A DNA stretch of 39,514 nt from NCBI GenBank assembly GCA_008932935.1, contig WBXD01000006.1:1-39514 (forward strand), in the 5' to 3' direction. Made by a program: the position numbers and the translations under genes. This document shows positions 15,863 to 23,605 of this stretch, in pieces (position 1 is the stretch's first letter; every line of letters begins with the position of its first letter). The DNA is from Verrucomicrobiota bacterium. Lineage in GTDB: Bacteria; Verrucomicrobiota; Verrucomicrobiia; Verrucomicrobiales; Akkermansiaceae. The notes beneath the pieces were generated by a model. It was given only the letters and a program-made list of their open reading frames with translations. It did no database searches and had not been told where the DNA came from.

Positions 15863-16918
15863 TTGCAACCCTTTTTCATATTAAAGAAGTTTTTTGGAAA
15901 TTTTTTCCCGAATGACATCGGCATCGACCTCGGAACCGCCAATACGCTCATTTACGTCAAAGACCATGGCGTCGTACTGCGCGAACCGTCGGTCGTCGCG
16001 GTCAAGGCTGGTACCAACGAGGTCCTCGCCGTCGGCGACGATGCCAAACGCATGCTCGGCCGCACGCCAGGCAATATCGTCGCCATCCGCCCCCTCAAGG
16101 ACGGGGTGATCGCCGATTTTGAAGTGACCGAGGCGATGCTGCGCCACTTCATTCGCAAGGTGAATAAAAACCGCCGCTCCAACCCCCGGGTGCTCATCGC
16201 CATCCCCTCGGGCATCACCGAGGTGGAACGCCGCGCCGTGCGCGAAAGCGCCGAACAGGCCGGCGCCCGCGAAGTGTACCTCATCGAAGAACCCATGGCC
16301 GCCGCCATTGGCGTGGGCCTGCCGGTGCAGGATGCCTCCGGCAACATGATCGTGGATATCGGCGGCGGCACCACCGAGGTGGCCCTCATTTCCCTCTCCG
16401 GCATCGTCTACGCCCGCAGCGTGCGCACCGCCGGCGATGAATTGGACGAGGCGATCGTTTCCTACATGAAGCGCGCCTACAATCTGATGATCGGCGAGCG
16501 CACCTCCGAAGATATCAAAATCCGCCTCGGCTCCGCCGCCCCACTGCCTAAGGAAATGACCATGGACGTCAAGGGCCGCGACCTGGTCGCCGGCCTGCCC
16601 AAAACCATCACCATCACCTCCCAGGAAATCCGCGAGGCCATGGCCGACCCGCTCAGCACCATCGTTGATGCGGTGCGCACCACTCTGGAACGTTGCCCGC
16701 CCGAACTCGCCGCCGACCTGGTGGACCGCGGCATCGTGCTGGCTGGCGGAGGGGCCCTGCTCAAGGGGCTCGACCGCTTGCTGCGCGAAGAAACCGGGCT
16801 GCCGGTGCACATCGCCGAGGATCCCCTCAGCGCGGTGGCCGAAGGCACCGGCAAGGCGCTTCAGGAACTCGCCCTCTTGAAGCGCGTCACCAACACCGAC
16901 CGCAGGGTCGAGCGCTAG
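15863..16918 (+). CDS. mreB: Rod shape-determining protein MreB
   Basis: MreB is the bacterial actin that organises lateral wall synthesis with MreCD and PBP2. The 351-aa frame is typical: [20 protein letters not shown] (phosphate-1), [60 protein letters not shown] (phosphate-2) and [18 protein letters not shown] (adenosine motif). The start is unusual. There is no ATG upstream of the conserved core in this frame; the only standard option is TTG at 15863, and family proteins usually start near LKKFFG, where this gene has ATA. No Shine-Dalgarno is visible before the TTG. It is the first gene of mreB-mreC-mreD-mrdA-rng. Confidence 0.95.
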   Translation: MQPFFILKKFFGNFFPNDIGIDLGTANTLIYVKDHGVVLREPSVVAVKAGTNEVLAVGDDAKRMLGRTPGNIVAIRPLKDGVIADFEVTEAMLRHFIRKVNKNRRSNPRVLIAIPSGITEVERRAVRESAEQAGAREVYLIEEPMAAAIGVGLPVQDASGNMIVDIGGGTTEVALISLSGIVYARSVRTAGDELDEAIVSYMKRAYNLMIGERTSEDIKIRLGSAAPLPKEMTMDVKGRDLVAGLPKTITITSQEIREAMADPLSTIVDAVRTTLERCPPELAADLVDRGIVLAGGGALLKGLDRLLREETGLPVHIAEDPLSAVAEGTGKALQELALLKRVTNTDRRVER

Positions 16919-16931
16919 GCAGGTCCCGGCC

Positions 16932-17747
16932 ATGAAGCCGCTCAATCTCATTGCCAGCCTGCTCTTTGTGAGTGGGGCCATCTGGGCACTCACCCGCAGC
17001 GAGCGGTCCGTGCGCGATATCCAGTGCGGCTATTTTTCCGCCATCGCGCCCTTCCTTAAGAGCGGCTCGCGGACCGAAGCCTATGCCCGCAGCTTCCTCG
17101 ATGAGGTCGAGCATTCCAAGGTCCTGGAGGCCGAACTGACCACCATCAACAGTGAAATGGGCCGCCTGCGCATCATCGAGTCGCGCTACCGCGAACTCGA
17201 ACGCGAAAACGCCCAGCTCCGCCATGCCCTGGATTTTAAAAAGGCCACCAGCTTCAATGTCGCCGCCGCACAAGTCGTCCGCCGCCAGCCGACCACCTGG
17301 TGGCAAACCGTCGAAATTGACGTCGGCGACGATCGTGGCATTGGCAGCCAGCTCGCCGTGCTTTCCAACGAAGGCCTAGTGGGCATCATCGACCGCCCGG
17401 CCAAGGACCGCTCATCAGTCATTTTGCTAACTGACGAGGCGTGCCAGGTCTCGGCCAAGGTCGAGGACAGCCCCGAGGTGGGCATTCTCAGCGGGCAGCG
17501 CGGGCAGTTTGAAGGCGCGCCGCTGCTGCGGTTGAAGTTTTTATCAAAGAATGCCGCGCTGCACTCCGGCCAGCGCGTGTTCACCACCGGCCGCGGAGGG
17601 ATCTTCCAGGCCAATATCCTCCTAGGTACCATCGTGTCCGTCGAAAAGGGCGCCGAGGATTCCGAAGCTCTCGTTCGACCAGCGGTGAACTTCGCGGACC
17701 TGGGCACGGTGTTTGTCGTGCTGTCCAAAGAGCCCCCGAAGAAGTGA
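16932..17747 (+). CDS. mreC: Rod shape-determining protein MreC
   Basis: MreC is a bitopic periplasmic scaffold linking MreB to the elongasome. The 271-aa product begins with a short cytoplasmic part and a membrane span (LNLIASLLFVSGAIWALT), then a coiled-coil stretch (EVEHSKVLEAELTTINSEMG ... YRELERENAQLRHAL), and two beta-rich domains with VVRRQPTTWWQTVEIDVGDD, NEGLVGIIDRPAKDRSSVIL and LHSGQRVFTTGRGGIFQANI. Order and length fit the family. The ATG lies 13 bp after mreB, and the stop overlaps the mreD start region by 4 bp. Confidence 0.9.
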   Translation: MKPLNLIASLLFVSGAIWALTRSERSVRDIQCGYFSAIAPFLKSGSRTEAYARSFLDEVEHSKVLEAELTTINSEMGRLRIIESRYRELERENAQLRHALDFKKATSFNVAAAQVVRRQPTTWWQTVEIDVGDDRGIGSQLAVLSNEGLVGIIDRPAKDRSSVILLTDEACQVSAKVEDSPEVGILSGQRGQFEGAPLLRLKFLSKNAALHSGQRVFTTGRGGIFQANILLGTIVSVEKGAEDSEALVRPAVNFADLGTVFVVLSKEPPKK

Positions 17748-18328
17748 CCCGCTACACCATCATCACTGTGTTGTTAGTGCTGGCCAGCTTTGTCGTCCAG
17801 CAATTCCTGCCCGCCCTCACCGCACTGCATCATTCGCGCGTGCTGTTAGTGCAACTCGTGTTCCTGTGCGCGGCGGTCACCGTCGGCCAGCCCACCATGC
17901 TGTTGCTGGCGTTTGTATGTGGCTTCCTGTGGGATGCACAGTGCACCCTCGGTGCCCACGGCGGCGACCCGGAAATCTACAGCCAGCCGGTCGAATCGCT
18001 GCGCTTCGGTTATTCGATTCTGCTGTTTGGGGCAATGGGTTTTCTGATGCAAGGCATCCAGCCACTATTCAAGCAGGGCAAGTGGTATTTCTCCGCGCTG
18101 CTCTCCGGCATCGCCATCTTGCTCTATCTCGCCGCCGAATTCCTCCTCATCACCTTCGCTCGCGGCAACTTCATTTTCGCCAAGGCCACCGCCTTGCAAA
18201 TGGCTTATACCTCGCTGCTGACCATGCTGTTCTCCCCACTGGCGTTCTGGATGCTCTTCGGCATCGCCGGCTTGTGCGGCCACTCTATCAATCCAGAGGC
18301 CGCCAGAAAACGCCGGCGCCATTTCTAA
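17744..18328 (+). CDS. mreD: Rod shape-determining membrane protein MreD
   Basis: This 194-aa, strongly hydrophobic protein has about five or six membrane spans, for example YTIITVLLVLASFVVQQFL, LLLAFVCGFLWDAQCTLGAH and LLSGIAILLYLAAEFLLITF. MreD is poorly conserved in sequence; position between mreC and PBP2 plus membrane topology make the call. The start at 17744 is a GTG that overlaps the mreC stop (GTGA), indicating translational coupling. The gene ends 5 bp before the PBP2 start. Confidence 0.85.
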   Translation: MTRYTIITVLLVLASFVVQQFLPALTALHHSRVLLVQLVFLCAAVTVGQPTMLLLAFVCGFLWDAQCTLGAHGGDPEIYSQPVESLRFGYSILLFGAMGFLMQGIQPLFKQGKWYFSALLSGIAILLYLAAEFLLITFARGNFIFAKATALQMAYTSLLTMLFSPLAFWMLFGIAGLCGHSINPEAARKRRRHF

Positions 18329-18333
18329 CGACC

Positions 18334-20493
18334 ATGGAACCGAGCTACCGCATGCGCCTCTACCTGCTCACAGCACTCGTGCTGACGGGCTTCGGGGTGT
18401 TGCTCACGCGTTTGTATGATTACCAAATCAAACGCCGCGATGAGTTTCTGCAAATGGTCCCCGGCAACAGCACCGTCAGCGTTCGCGAACCGGGCATCCG
18501 CGGCGAAATCACCGACCGCAACGGCATCCTGCTGGCCCGCAACCTGCGCAATTACGAAATTTCCTTTAACCTAGATGAAATCCACAAGGCATACCGGCAG
18601 CAACATGCCGCCGACCCCTCGCTCAAACGCCTCAGCAAAAAGGACGCCATGGAGCGGGCGGATGAGGAAAGGGACATCGTGAAGATCGTCAACAACTGGA
18701 CTATCAAACGCTTCGATCAGCTCGGCCTGACCAAAAACTACAACGCCGGGGCGTTGCGCACCCATTATCTAACGCACCGCGGGCTGGTGCCATTCAGCTA
18801 CCGCACCGATCTGACCTATGATGAGTTTGCCCGCTGTGCCGAGCACAATCTCGAACTGCCAGGCGTCTATCTGAGCACCCGTCCGCTGCGCCAATACCCC
18901 TACGCCGCCCTCGCCAGTCACGTGCTTGGCTACATCAAGCAGTGGGAACCGGCGGATATTCCAGACAGCGCCAAACGCAAGTTCGACCATTACATCGGCG
19001 ACGCCAAGGGCATCGCCGGCATCGAGCAAAGCATGGATGCGATCCTGCGCGGCCCGGAGGGTCAGAAAAAACTCCTCAAGGATGAGAAAGGCCATGTCAT
19101 CCGCATGATCGACTACACCAAACCGGGCATCGGCGCCAAACTCACCCTCGCCATCGACGCCCGCGCTCAACTCCATGTCGAAAACGTCATCCGCCGCGCT
19201 GGCCGCGCCGCCGCCGTCGTCATGGACGTGAATACCGGCGAGGTCATCGCCATGGCCGCCATTCCAGATTACAATCCTAACGATTTCATCCCCTCCATCT
19301 CCAGTGCTCACTGGAAAGGCTATCTGGACAACCAGAAAATGGATCCGTTCTCCAATCGTGCGATCAGGCCCTTCACCCCGGGTTCGACCTTCAAGCCGCC
19401 CACCGCCATTGCCGGTGCCCTCGAAGGCATGGCCAACCGGGTGTTCTCGTGCGATGGCTACATCTTGTTTGGTAACATCAAAATCGGTTGCTGGATTTGG
19501 AATCAGCACCGCGGCAACCACGGCTCGCTCACCTTACCCAAGGCGATCCAGCAATCGTGCAATCCCTATTTTATGAAACTGGCTAACACCATCGGTTGGA
19601 AAGCCATGGTCACCGGCTTCCAGATGGTCGGCCTCGGCCAACCCACCGGCATCGAATTGCCCGACGAAAGCCCCGGCATTCTCCCGGGCTCCCGGGCCTG
19701 GCGCACCGCCAATCCATCCGCCTCGATGACTCCGGCGATCACCGCGATGCTCGCCATCGGCCAGGCCGATGCCATGGCCACGCCGCTGCAACTCTGTGCC
19801 ATGGCTGCCTGCATCGCTAACGGCGGCAAATACTACAAGCCTCGCATCGTCAAATCTGCCACCGCCGCCGACGGCCATAGGGTCATTGAGGACAAGCCCG
19901 AGATGAAGGTCGATCTGATCGCTTCGGGGGTTAAGCCCGCCGATTTCGAACTCCTCCGCCGCGGCATGTGGATGGCCGTCAACGATCCCGGCGGCACCGC
20001 CTCGCGGGTGAAAATCCCCGGCCTCCAACTCGCCGGCAAAACCGGCACCGCCCAAACCATCGACGATGGGAAAAAATCCAACAATTCATGGGTTATTTGT
20101 TTCGGCCCATACGAGAAGCCCAAATACGCGGTGTGCGTGCTGGTGCAAAACGGGGGATCCGGCGGCAAGGTATGCGGGCCGCTGGCCAACCTGATTTTGC
20201 GCGGCCTCTTCGCCCAGGATGATGGCATCAAGCTGCCACTCAAACCGCAGAGCGCAGTGCCCGGCAACACCAACCGCATCGAGGAAATCGTCATTCCCAA
20301 GGATGACCCGCTCGTCAACCCAGGCAGCGAGGAGGCAGAAGGCAGCGGCGAAACCGGCGAGGAAGTCGAAAACCTCGAGGCTCGCACCCCACCCACCAGC
20401 GCCGCACCACTCATTCCCACGCCCGTCATCACTCCCGAAGTTGATGCGGATGGCACCGTCATCCCACGCGCCCAACCCGTCTCCGAACCCTGA
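18334..20493 (+). CDS. mrdA: Penicillin-binding protein 2 (peptidoglycan D,D-transpeptidase MrdA)
   Basis: PBP2 is the class B transpeptidase that crosslinks new wall during elongation, working with RodA and MreBCD. The 719-aa protein has an N-terminal anchor (LYLLTALVLTGFGVLLTRLY), a pedestal domain starting REPGIRGEITDRNGILLARN, and the transpeptidase domain with all three active-site motifs: S-T-F-K in FTPGSTFKPPTAI, S-C-N in QQSCNPYFMK and K-T-G in LAGKTGTAQT. A Pro/Glu-rich C-terminal tail of about 80 residues follows, longer than in E. coli. I chose the ATG at 18334 (MEPSYRMRLYLL), because upstream frame overlaps mreD. rodA is not in the cluster. Confidence 0.93.
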   Translation: MEPSYRMRLYLLTALVLTGFGVLLTRLYDYQIKRRDEFLQMVPGNSTVSVREPGIRGEITDRNGILLARNLRNYEISFNLDEIHKAYRQQHAADPSLKRLSKKDAMERADEERDIVKIVNNWTIKRFDQLGLTKNYNAGALRTHYLTHRGLVPFSYRTDLTYDEFARCAEHNLELPGVYLSTRPLRQYPYAALASHVLGYIKQWEPADIPDSAKRKFDHYIGDAKGIAGIEQSMDAILRGPEGQKKLLKDEKGHVIRMIDYTKPGIGAKLTLAIDARAQLHVENVIRRAGRAAAVVMDVNTGEVIAMAAIPDYNPNDFIPSISSAHWKGYLDNQKMDPFSNRAIRPFTPGSTFKPPTAIAGALEGMANRVFSCDGYILFGNIKIGCWIWNQHRGNHGSLTLPKAIQQSCNPYFMKLANTIGWKAMVTGFQMVGLGQPTGIELPDESPGILPGSRAWRTANPSASMTPAITAMLAIGQADAMATPLQLCAMAACIANGGKYYKPRIVKSATAADGHRVIEDKPEMKVDLIASGVKPADFELLRRGMWMAVNDPGGTASRVKIPGLQLAGKTGTAQTIDDGKKSNNSWVICFGPYEKPKYAVCVLVQNGGSGGKVCGPLANLILRGLFAQDDGIKLPLKPQSAVPGNTNRIEEIVIPKDDPLVNPGSEEAEGSGETGEEVENLEARTPPTSAAPLIPTPVITPEVDADGTVIPRAQPVSEP

Positions 20494-20533
20494 AAGACTC
20501 ACCCCAATCAAATAATCTAACATAATAACAACC

Positions 20534-22123
20534 ATGATTCAACGCATCAAACGCCTCCTCGGCATCGGCAAGCCAGATCCCTCACGCGGCAACAGCATTA
20601 TCGTCAACGTCGAAAAACTCGAACGCCGCGTCGCCCTCCTCGAAGATGGCGTCCTGGAAGAATACACCGTCGAACGCGAGGGCGACCAGAACATCGTCGG
20701 CGGCATCTTCAAAGGCCGCGTCAAAAATATCGAACCCGGCCTCAAGGCCATGTTCGTCGATATCGGTCTGGACAAAAATGCCTTCCTGCATTTTTGGGAC
20801 GCCATCCCTGCCGCGCTGGATGCCGGCTTGGAGGAAATTCAACGCGAAACCAATCCCAAGCGGCATCAGAAAAAAGTCACATCCAAGGACATTCCCGATA
20901 TCTATCCGGTGGGATCAGAGATAGTCATCCAAGTGTCCAAGGGCCCAATCGGCACCAAGGGCCCGCGGGTGACCACTAACATTTCCATGGCCGGCCGCTA
21001 TCTGGTACTCATGCCCTTTACCGAACAATTTGGCATTTCGCGCAAAATTGAGGATCCCGCGGAGCGCCAGCGCCTGCGCAAAATCGTCCAGAAACTCTCC
21101 GTCCCCGAGGGCATGGGCATCATCATGCGCACCGTGGCTCAAGGCACCCGTGCCCGCCACTTCGTCAGAGATCTCGCCATGCTGCTCGAACAGTGGGACC
21201 AAATCGAGGAATGCCGCGTCAACTCCCCCACCCCGGCCTGCATCTTCCAAGAACCCGATCTGATAGAACGCACCGCCCGCGATTTTCTAACCGACGAGAT
21301 CGACCAGATCATCTGCGATGACGCCGCCACCACCGAAATCATCCGCGAGATCGCCGGCAAAATTTCCCGTCGTGCCAAACGCCGCGTCCACTATCTGCCA
21401 TCGGCAACCCAACCGATTTTCGAGCGGGTCAACATCCAGAAGCAAATCGACGAGGCATTCTCGCGCCAAGTGTGGCTGCCATGCGGCGGCTACATCGTCA
21501 TCGACGAGACCGAGGCCCTCATCTCCATCGACGTGAACACCGGTCGCAACCGCGGCTCCAAAGATGTGGACCGGATGATTCTCGAAACTAACGTCGAAGC
21601 TGCCCAGGAAGTCGCCCGCCAACTGCGCTTGCGCAACATCGGCGGCTTGGTGGTCATTGACTTCATCGACATGCGCCACCGCAAGGACCAGCAGACGGTG
21701 TACAAAACCATGCGCGACCGTCTCAAAAAGGACAAGGCCAAGACCCAGGCGCTGCAAATCTCGCCGGTGGGTCTGATGGAAATGACCCGTCAGCGGCTCA
21801 ACGAATCGCTGCGCGACTCGATGTACGAGCCGTGCCCGTATTGCCAGGGCCGCGCCCGGGTCAAGACCCCGATGACCATGTCGGTGGAGATTCAGCGCCG
21901 GCTCAACACGGTCATTCAAAAGCATCGCGATACGCTTGGAGATATTGTCATCGTGGTCAACAGCGATGTGCTCAACCGCTTCAAGAGTGAGGACGCCAAA
22001 CTCCTCGTCGAACTCGAACGCTCCCACTCTGGCCGCCTCATCTTCCGCTCCGAACCGTCACGCAACCGCGAACGCTTCGCCATCATCGACGCCCAAACCG
22101 AAAAAATCATCGATCAGGCATGA
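20534..22123 (+). CDS. rng: Ribonuclease G/E family endoribonuclease
   Basis: This 529-aa endonuclease would process 16S rRNA and turn over mRNA. It has an N-terminal segment, an S1 RNA-binding domain (about residues 45-140: GGIFKGRVKNIEPGLKAMFV, DIGLDKNAFLHF), a 5'-sensor/RNase H-like core, catalytic aspartates in ISIDVNTGR and VVIDFIDMR, and the zinc-link motif EPCPYCQGR. There is no long C-terminal degradosome scaffold, so the size is nearer RNase G than full RNase E. The ATG is 40 bp after mrdA. Linkage of rng to mre genes is common, as in E. coli where cafA follows mreBCD. Confidence 0.92.
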   Translation: MIQRIKRLLGIGKPDPSRGNSIIVNVEKLERRVALLEDGVLEEYTVEREGDQNIVGGIFKGRVKNIEPGLKAMFVDIGLDKNAFLHFWDAIPAALDAGLEEIQRETNPKRHQKKVTSKDIPDIYPVGSEIVIQVSKGPIGTKGPRVTTNISMAGRYLVLMPFTEQFGISRKIEDPAERQRLRKIVQKLSVPEGMGIIMRTVAQGTRARHFVRDLAMLLEQWDQIEECRVNSPTPACIFQEPDLIERTARDFLTDEIDQIICDDAATTEIIREIAGKISRRAKRRVHYLPSATQPIFERVNIQKQIDEAFSRQVWLPCGGYIVIDETEALISIDVNTGRNRGSKDVDRMILETNVEAAQEVARQLRLRNIGGLVVIDFIDMRHRKDQQTVYKTMRDRLKKDKAKTQALQISPVGLMEMTRQRLNESLRDSMYEPCPYCQGRARVKTPMTMSVEIQRRLNTVIQKHRDTLGDIVIVVNSDVLNRFKSEDAKLLVELERSHSGRLIFRSEPSRNRERFAIIDAQTEKIIDQA

Positions 22124-22132
22124 GCCGCTCCG

Positions 22133-22165
22133 GCGGGGCCTCTGGCGTCAAGTCCAGAGCCCCGC
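22133..22165 (+). terminator. Stem-loop after rng
   Basis: GCGGGGCCTCTGG pairs with CCAGAGCCCCGC across an 8-nt loop, leaving one bulged base. It starts 10 bp after the rng stop, at the convergent border with prfA. There is no U-tract on either side, so it may act as an mRNA 3'-end stabiliser rather than an intrinsic terminator. Confidence 0.5.
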
Positions 22166-22182
22166 GCAGCCATATGTGCAGC

Positions 22183-22222
22183 CTTGTAGCGGCGGTCTGT
22201 GACCGGGCTAGCGAATGTGGAT
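22183..22222 (+). repeat. Repeat F4 (TTGTAGCGGCG end), partial copy
   Basis: CCTTGTAGCGGCGGTCTGTGACC matches the left end of the elements at 29461 and 36389. The right inverted end is not found, so this is a truncated or single-ended copy in the convergent rng/prfA gap. Confidence 0.65.
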
Positions 22223-22282
22223 AGCGCATCTCTTGCGCATCCACACTCACACAGCGCGGCAGTGAAGCATGTGGCGCGGGGC

Positions 22283-23356
22283 CTACTCGCCAGCTTCGGC
22301 GAGGCGCTCGTCCATTTCGGCTTTTTGCAGGCCAGCGGTGAACTCGGAAAAATCCCCTGCCATCACCCCGGCGAGGTTGTGGGAGGTGAGCGCAATGCGG
22401 TGGTCGGTGACGCGGGACTGTGGAAAATTATAGGTGCGGATTTTCTCTGAGCGGTCGCCGGAACCGATGAGGGAACGACGGTGTGAGGAATAGGCCTCCT
22501 GTTGGGAGCGGAGTTTTTGTTCGTAGAGCTTGGTGCGGAGGATTTGCATGGCAATCTCGCGATTCTTGATCTGCGAGCGACCCTCTTCGCAACGAACGTA
22601 GGTGCCAGTTGGCAAATGAAAGATTTGCACGGCGCTTTCGGTGCGGTTGACGTGTTGGCCGCCGGCGCCGCCGGCGCGGCAGACTTCGATGCGCAGATCT
22701 TCCTGTTTGATATCGATATCCACTTCCTCGGCTTCCGGCAGCACGGCTACGGTGATGGTGGAGGTGTGGACGCGGCCTTGGGTTTCGGTGGAGGGAACGC
22801 GCTGGACGCGGTGGACGCCCGACTCGTATTTGAGGTGGCGGAACACCTCGTCGCCGGTCACTTTGAGAATAACTTCCTTGAAGCCGCCTACTTCCGACGG
22901 GCTGCTTTCGAGGTGTTCGCATTTCCAGCCGCGTAGATCGGCGTAGCGTTGATAGGCACGCATCAACTCGGCGGCAAACAGCGAGGCCTCGTCGCCACCC
23001 GCCCCGGCCCGAATTTCGATTAGGGCATCGCGATCTTCGTTGGGATCGGCGGGCAGCAGGGCATATTGGAGCTGGTCGGCCAAGCGGGTAATATTCGCTT
23101 CGAGTGCGGGAATTTCCTCCGCGGCCATCGCTGCGAAGTCTGCGTCGTCGGCTTTGGCCAGTTCCTGGTTGTCGGCGAGGTGACGTTTGGTGGCCTGCAG
23201 GTTCTCCCAGAGTTCTAGCGTCTGTTGGAGCTTGCGGTGCTCGCGCAACAGGTCGGTGGCACGTTTGGGATCGGCGAACAAGCCAGGATTGCCAACCGCT
23301 TCTTCCAGTTCGGCGAAGCGGTCACGGCGTTTGGCAATGAGCGAGGAATAGTCCAT
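22283..23356 (-). CDS. prfA: Peptide chain release factor 1 (RF1)
   Basis: RF1 recognises UAA and UAG and triggers peptide release at the ribosome. The 357-aa product has the coiled N-terminal domain, the anticodon-like region HRVQRVPSTETQGRVHTSTI with P-S-T as the P-x-T codon-recognition motif (P-A-T in E. coli), and the catalytic GGQ loop in AGGAGGQHVNRTESAV, then RSQIKNREIAMQILRTKLYE. The P-x-T tripeptide makes it RF1, not RF2 (SPF). I chose the ATG at 23356 (MDYSSLIAKRRDRF); an in-frame TTG lies at 23371. The gene converges on rng. No PrmC methyltransferase gene is adjacent. Confidence 0.95.
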   Translation of the reverse strand: MDYSSLIAKRRDRFAELEEAVGNPGLFADPKRATDLLREHRKLQQTLELWENLQATKRHLADNQELAKADDADFAAMAAEEIPALEANITRLADQLQYALLPADPNEDRDALIEIRAGAGGDEASLFAAELMRAYQRYADLRGWKCEHLESSPSEVGGFKEVILKVTGDEVFRHLKYESGVHRVQRVPSTETQGRVHTSTITVAVLPEAEEVDIDIKQEDLRIEVCRAGGAGGQHVNRTESAVQIFHLPTGTYVRCEEGRSQIKNREIAMQILRTKLYEQKLRSQQEAYSSHRRSLIGSGDRSEKIRTYNFPQSRVTDHRIALTSHNLAGVMAGDFSEFTAGLQKAEMDERLAEAGE

Positions 23357-23605
23357 GTGGGCGTTTAGCAAATCTCATCGGCAATCTTCCACTTGCCATT
23401 GCAGGCGGCAGCGCGGCGTGCGGTGGATGGCGGTAGTGGCCGACATGCCGGAGATTAGCGGGCACCGGGATGTGATTCAAGTCTTTCGATTGAATGACAG
23501 TTTGCCTGTCCCCATCTCTGCGTCTTTTTCAGGGTCGTGGTTCAATGGTAGTCGGCAATTTGACCTTCGAAGGTGCTGCCCTCATGCCAGCGGACAACCT
23601 CAATG

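Noticed and set aside
22283-23356. P-S-T in place of P-A-T in RF1 as a sign of altered stop recognition
   Set aside because: The middle position of P-x-T varies in RF1 proteins, and genes here end in TAA, TAG and TGA as usual.
23531-23590. tRNA-like stretch (GGTTCAATGGTAGTCGG) between prfA and alaS
   Set aside because: It resembles a D-arm, but no T-arm with GGTTCGA, no pairing acceptor stem and no convincing anticodon stem follow.
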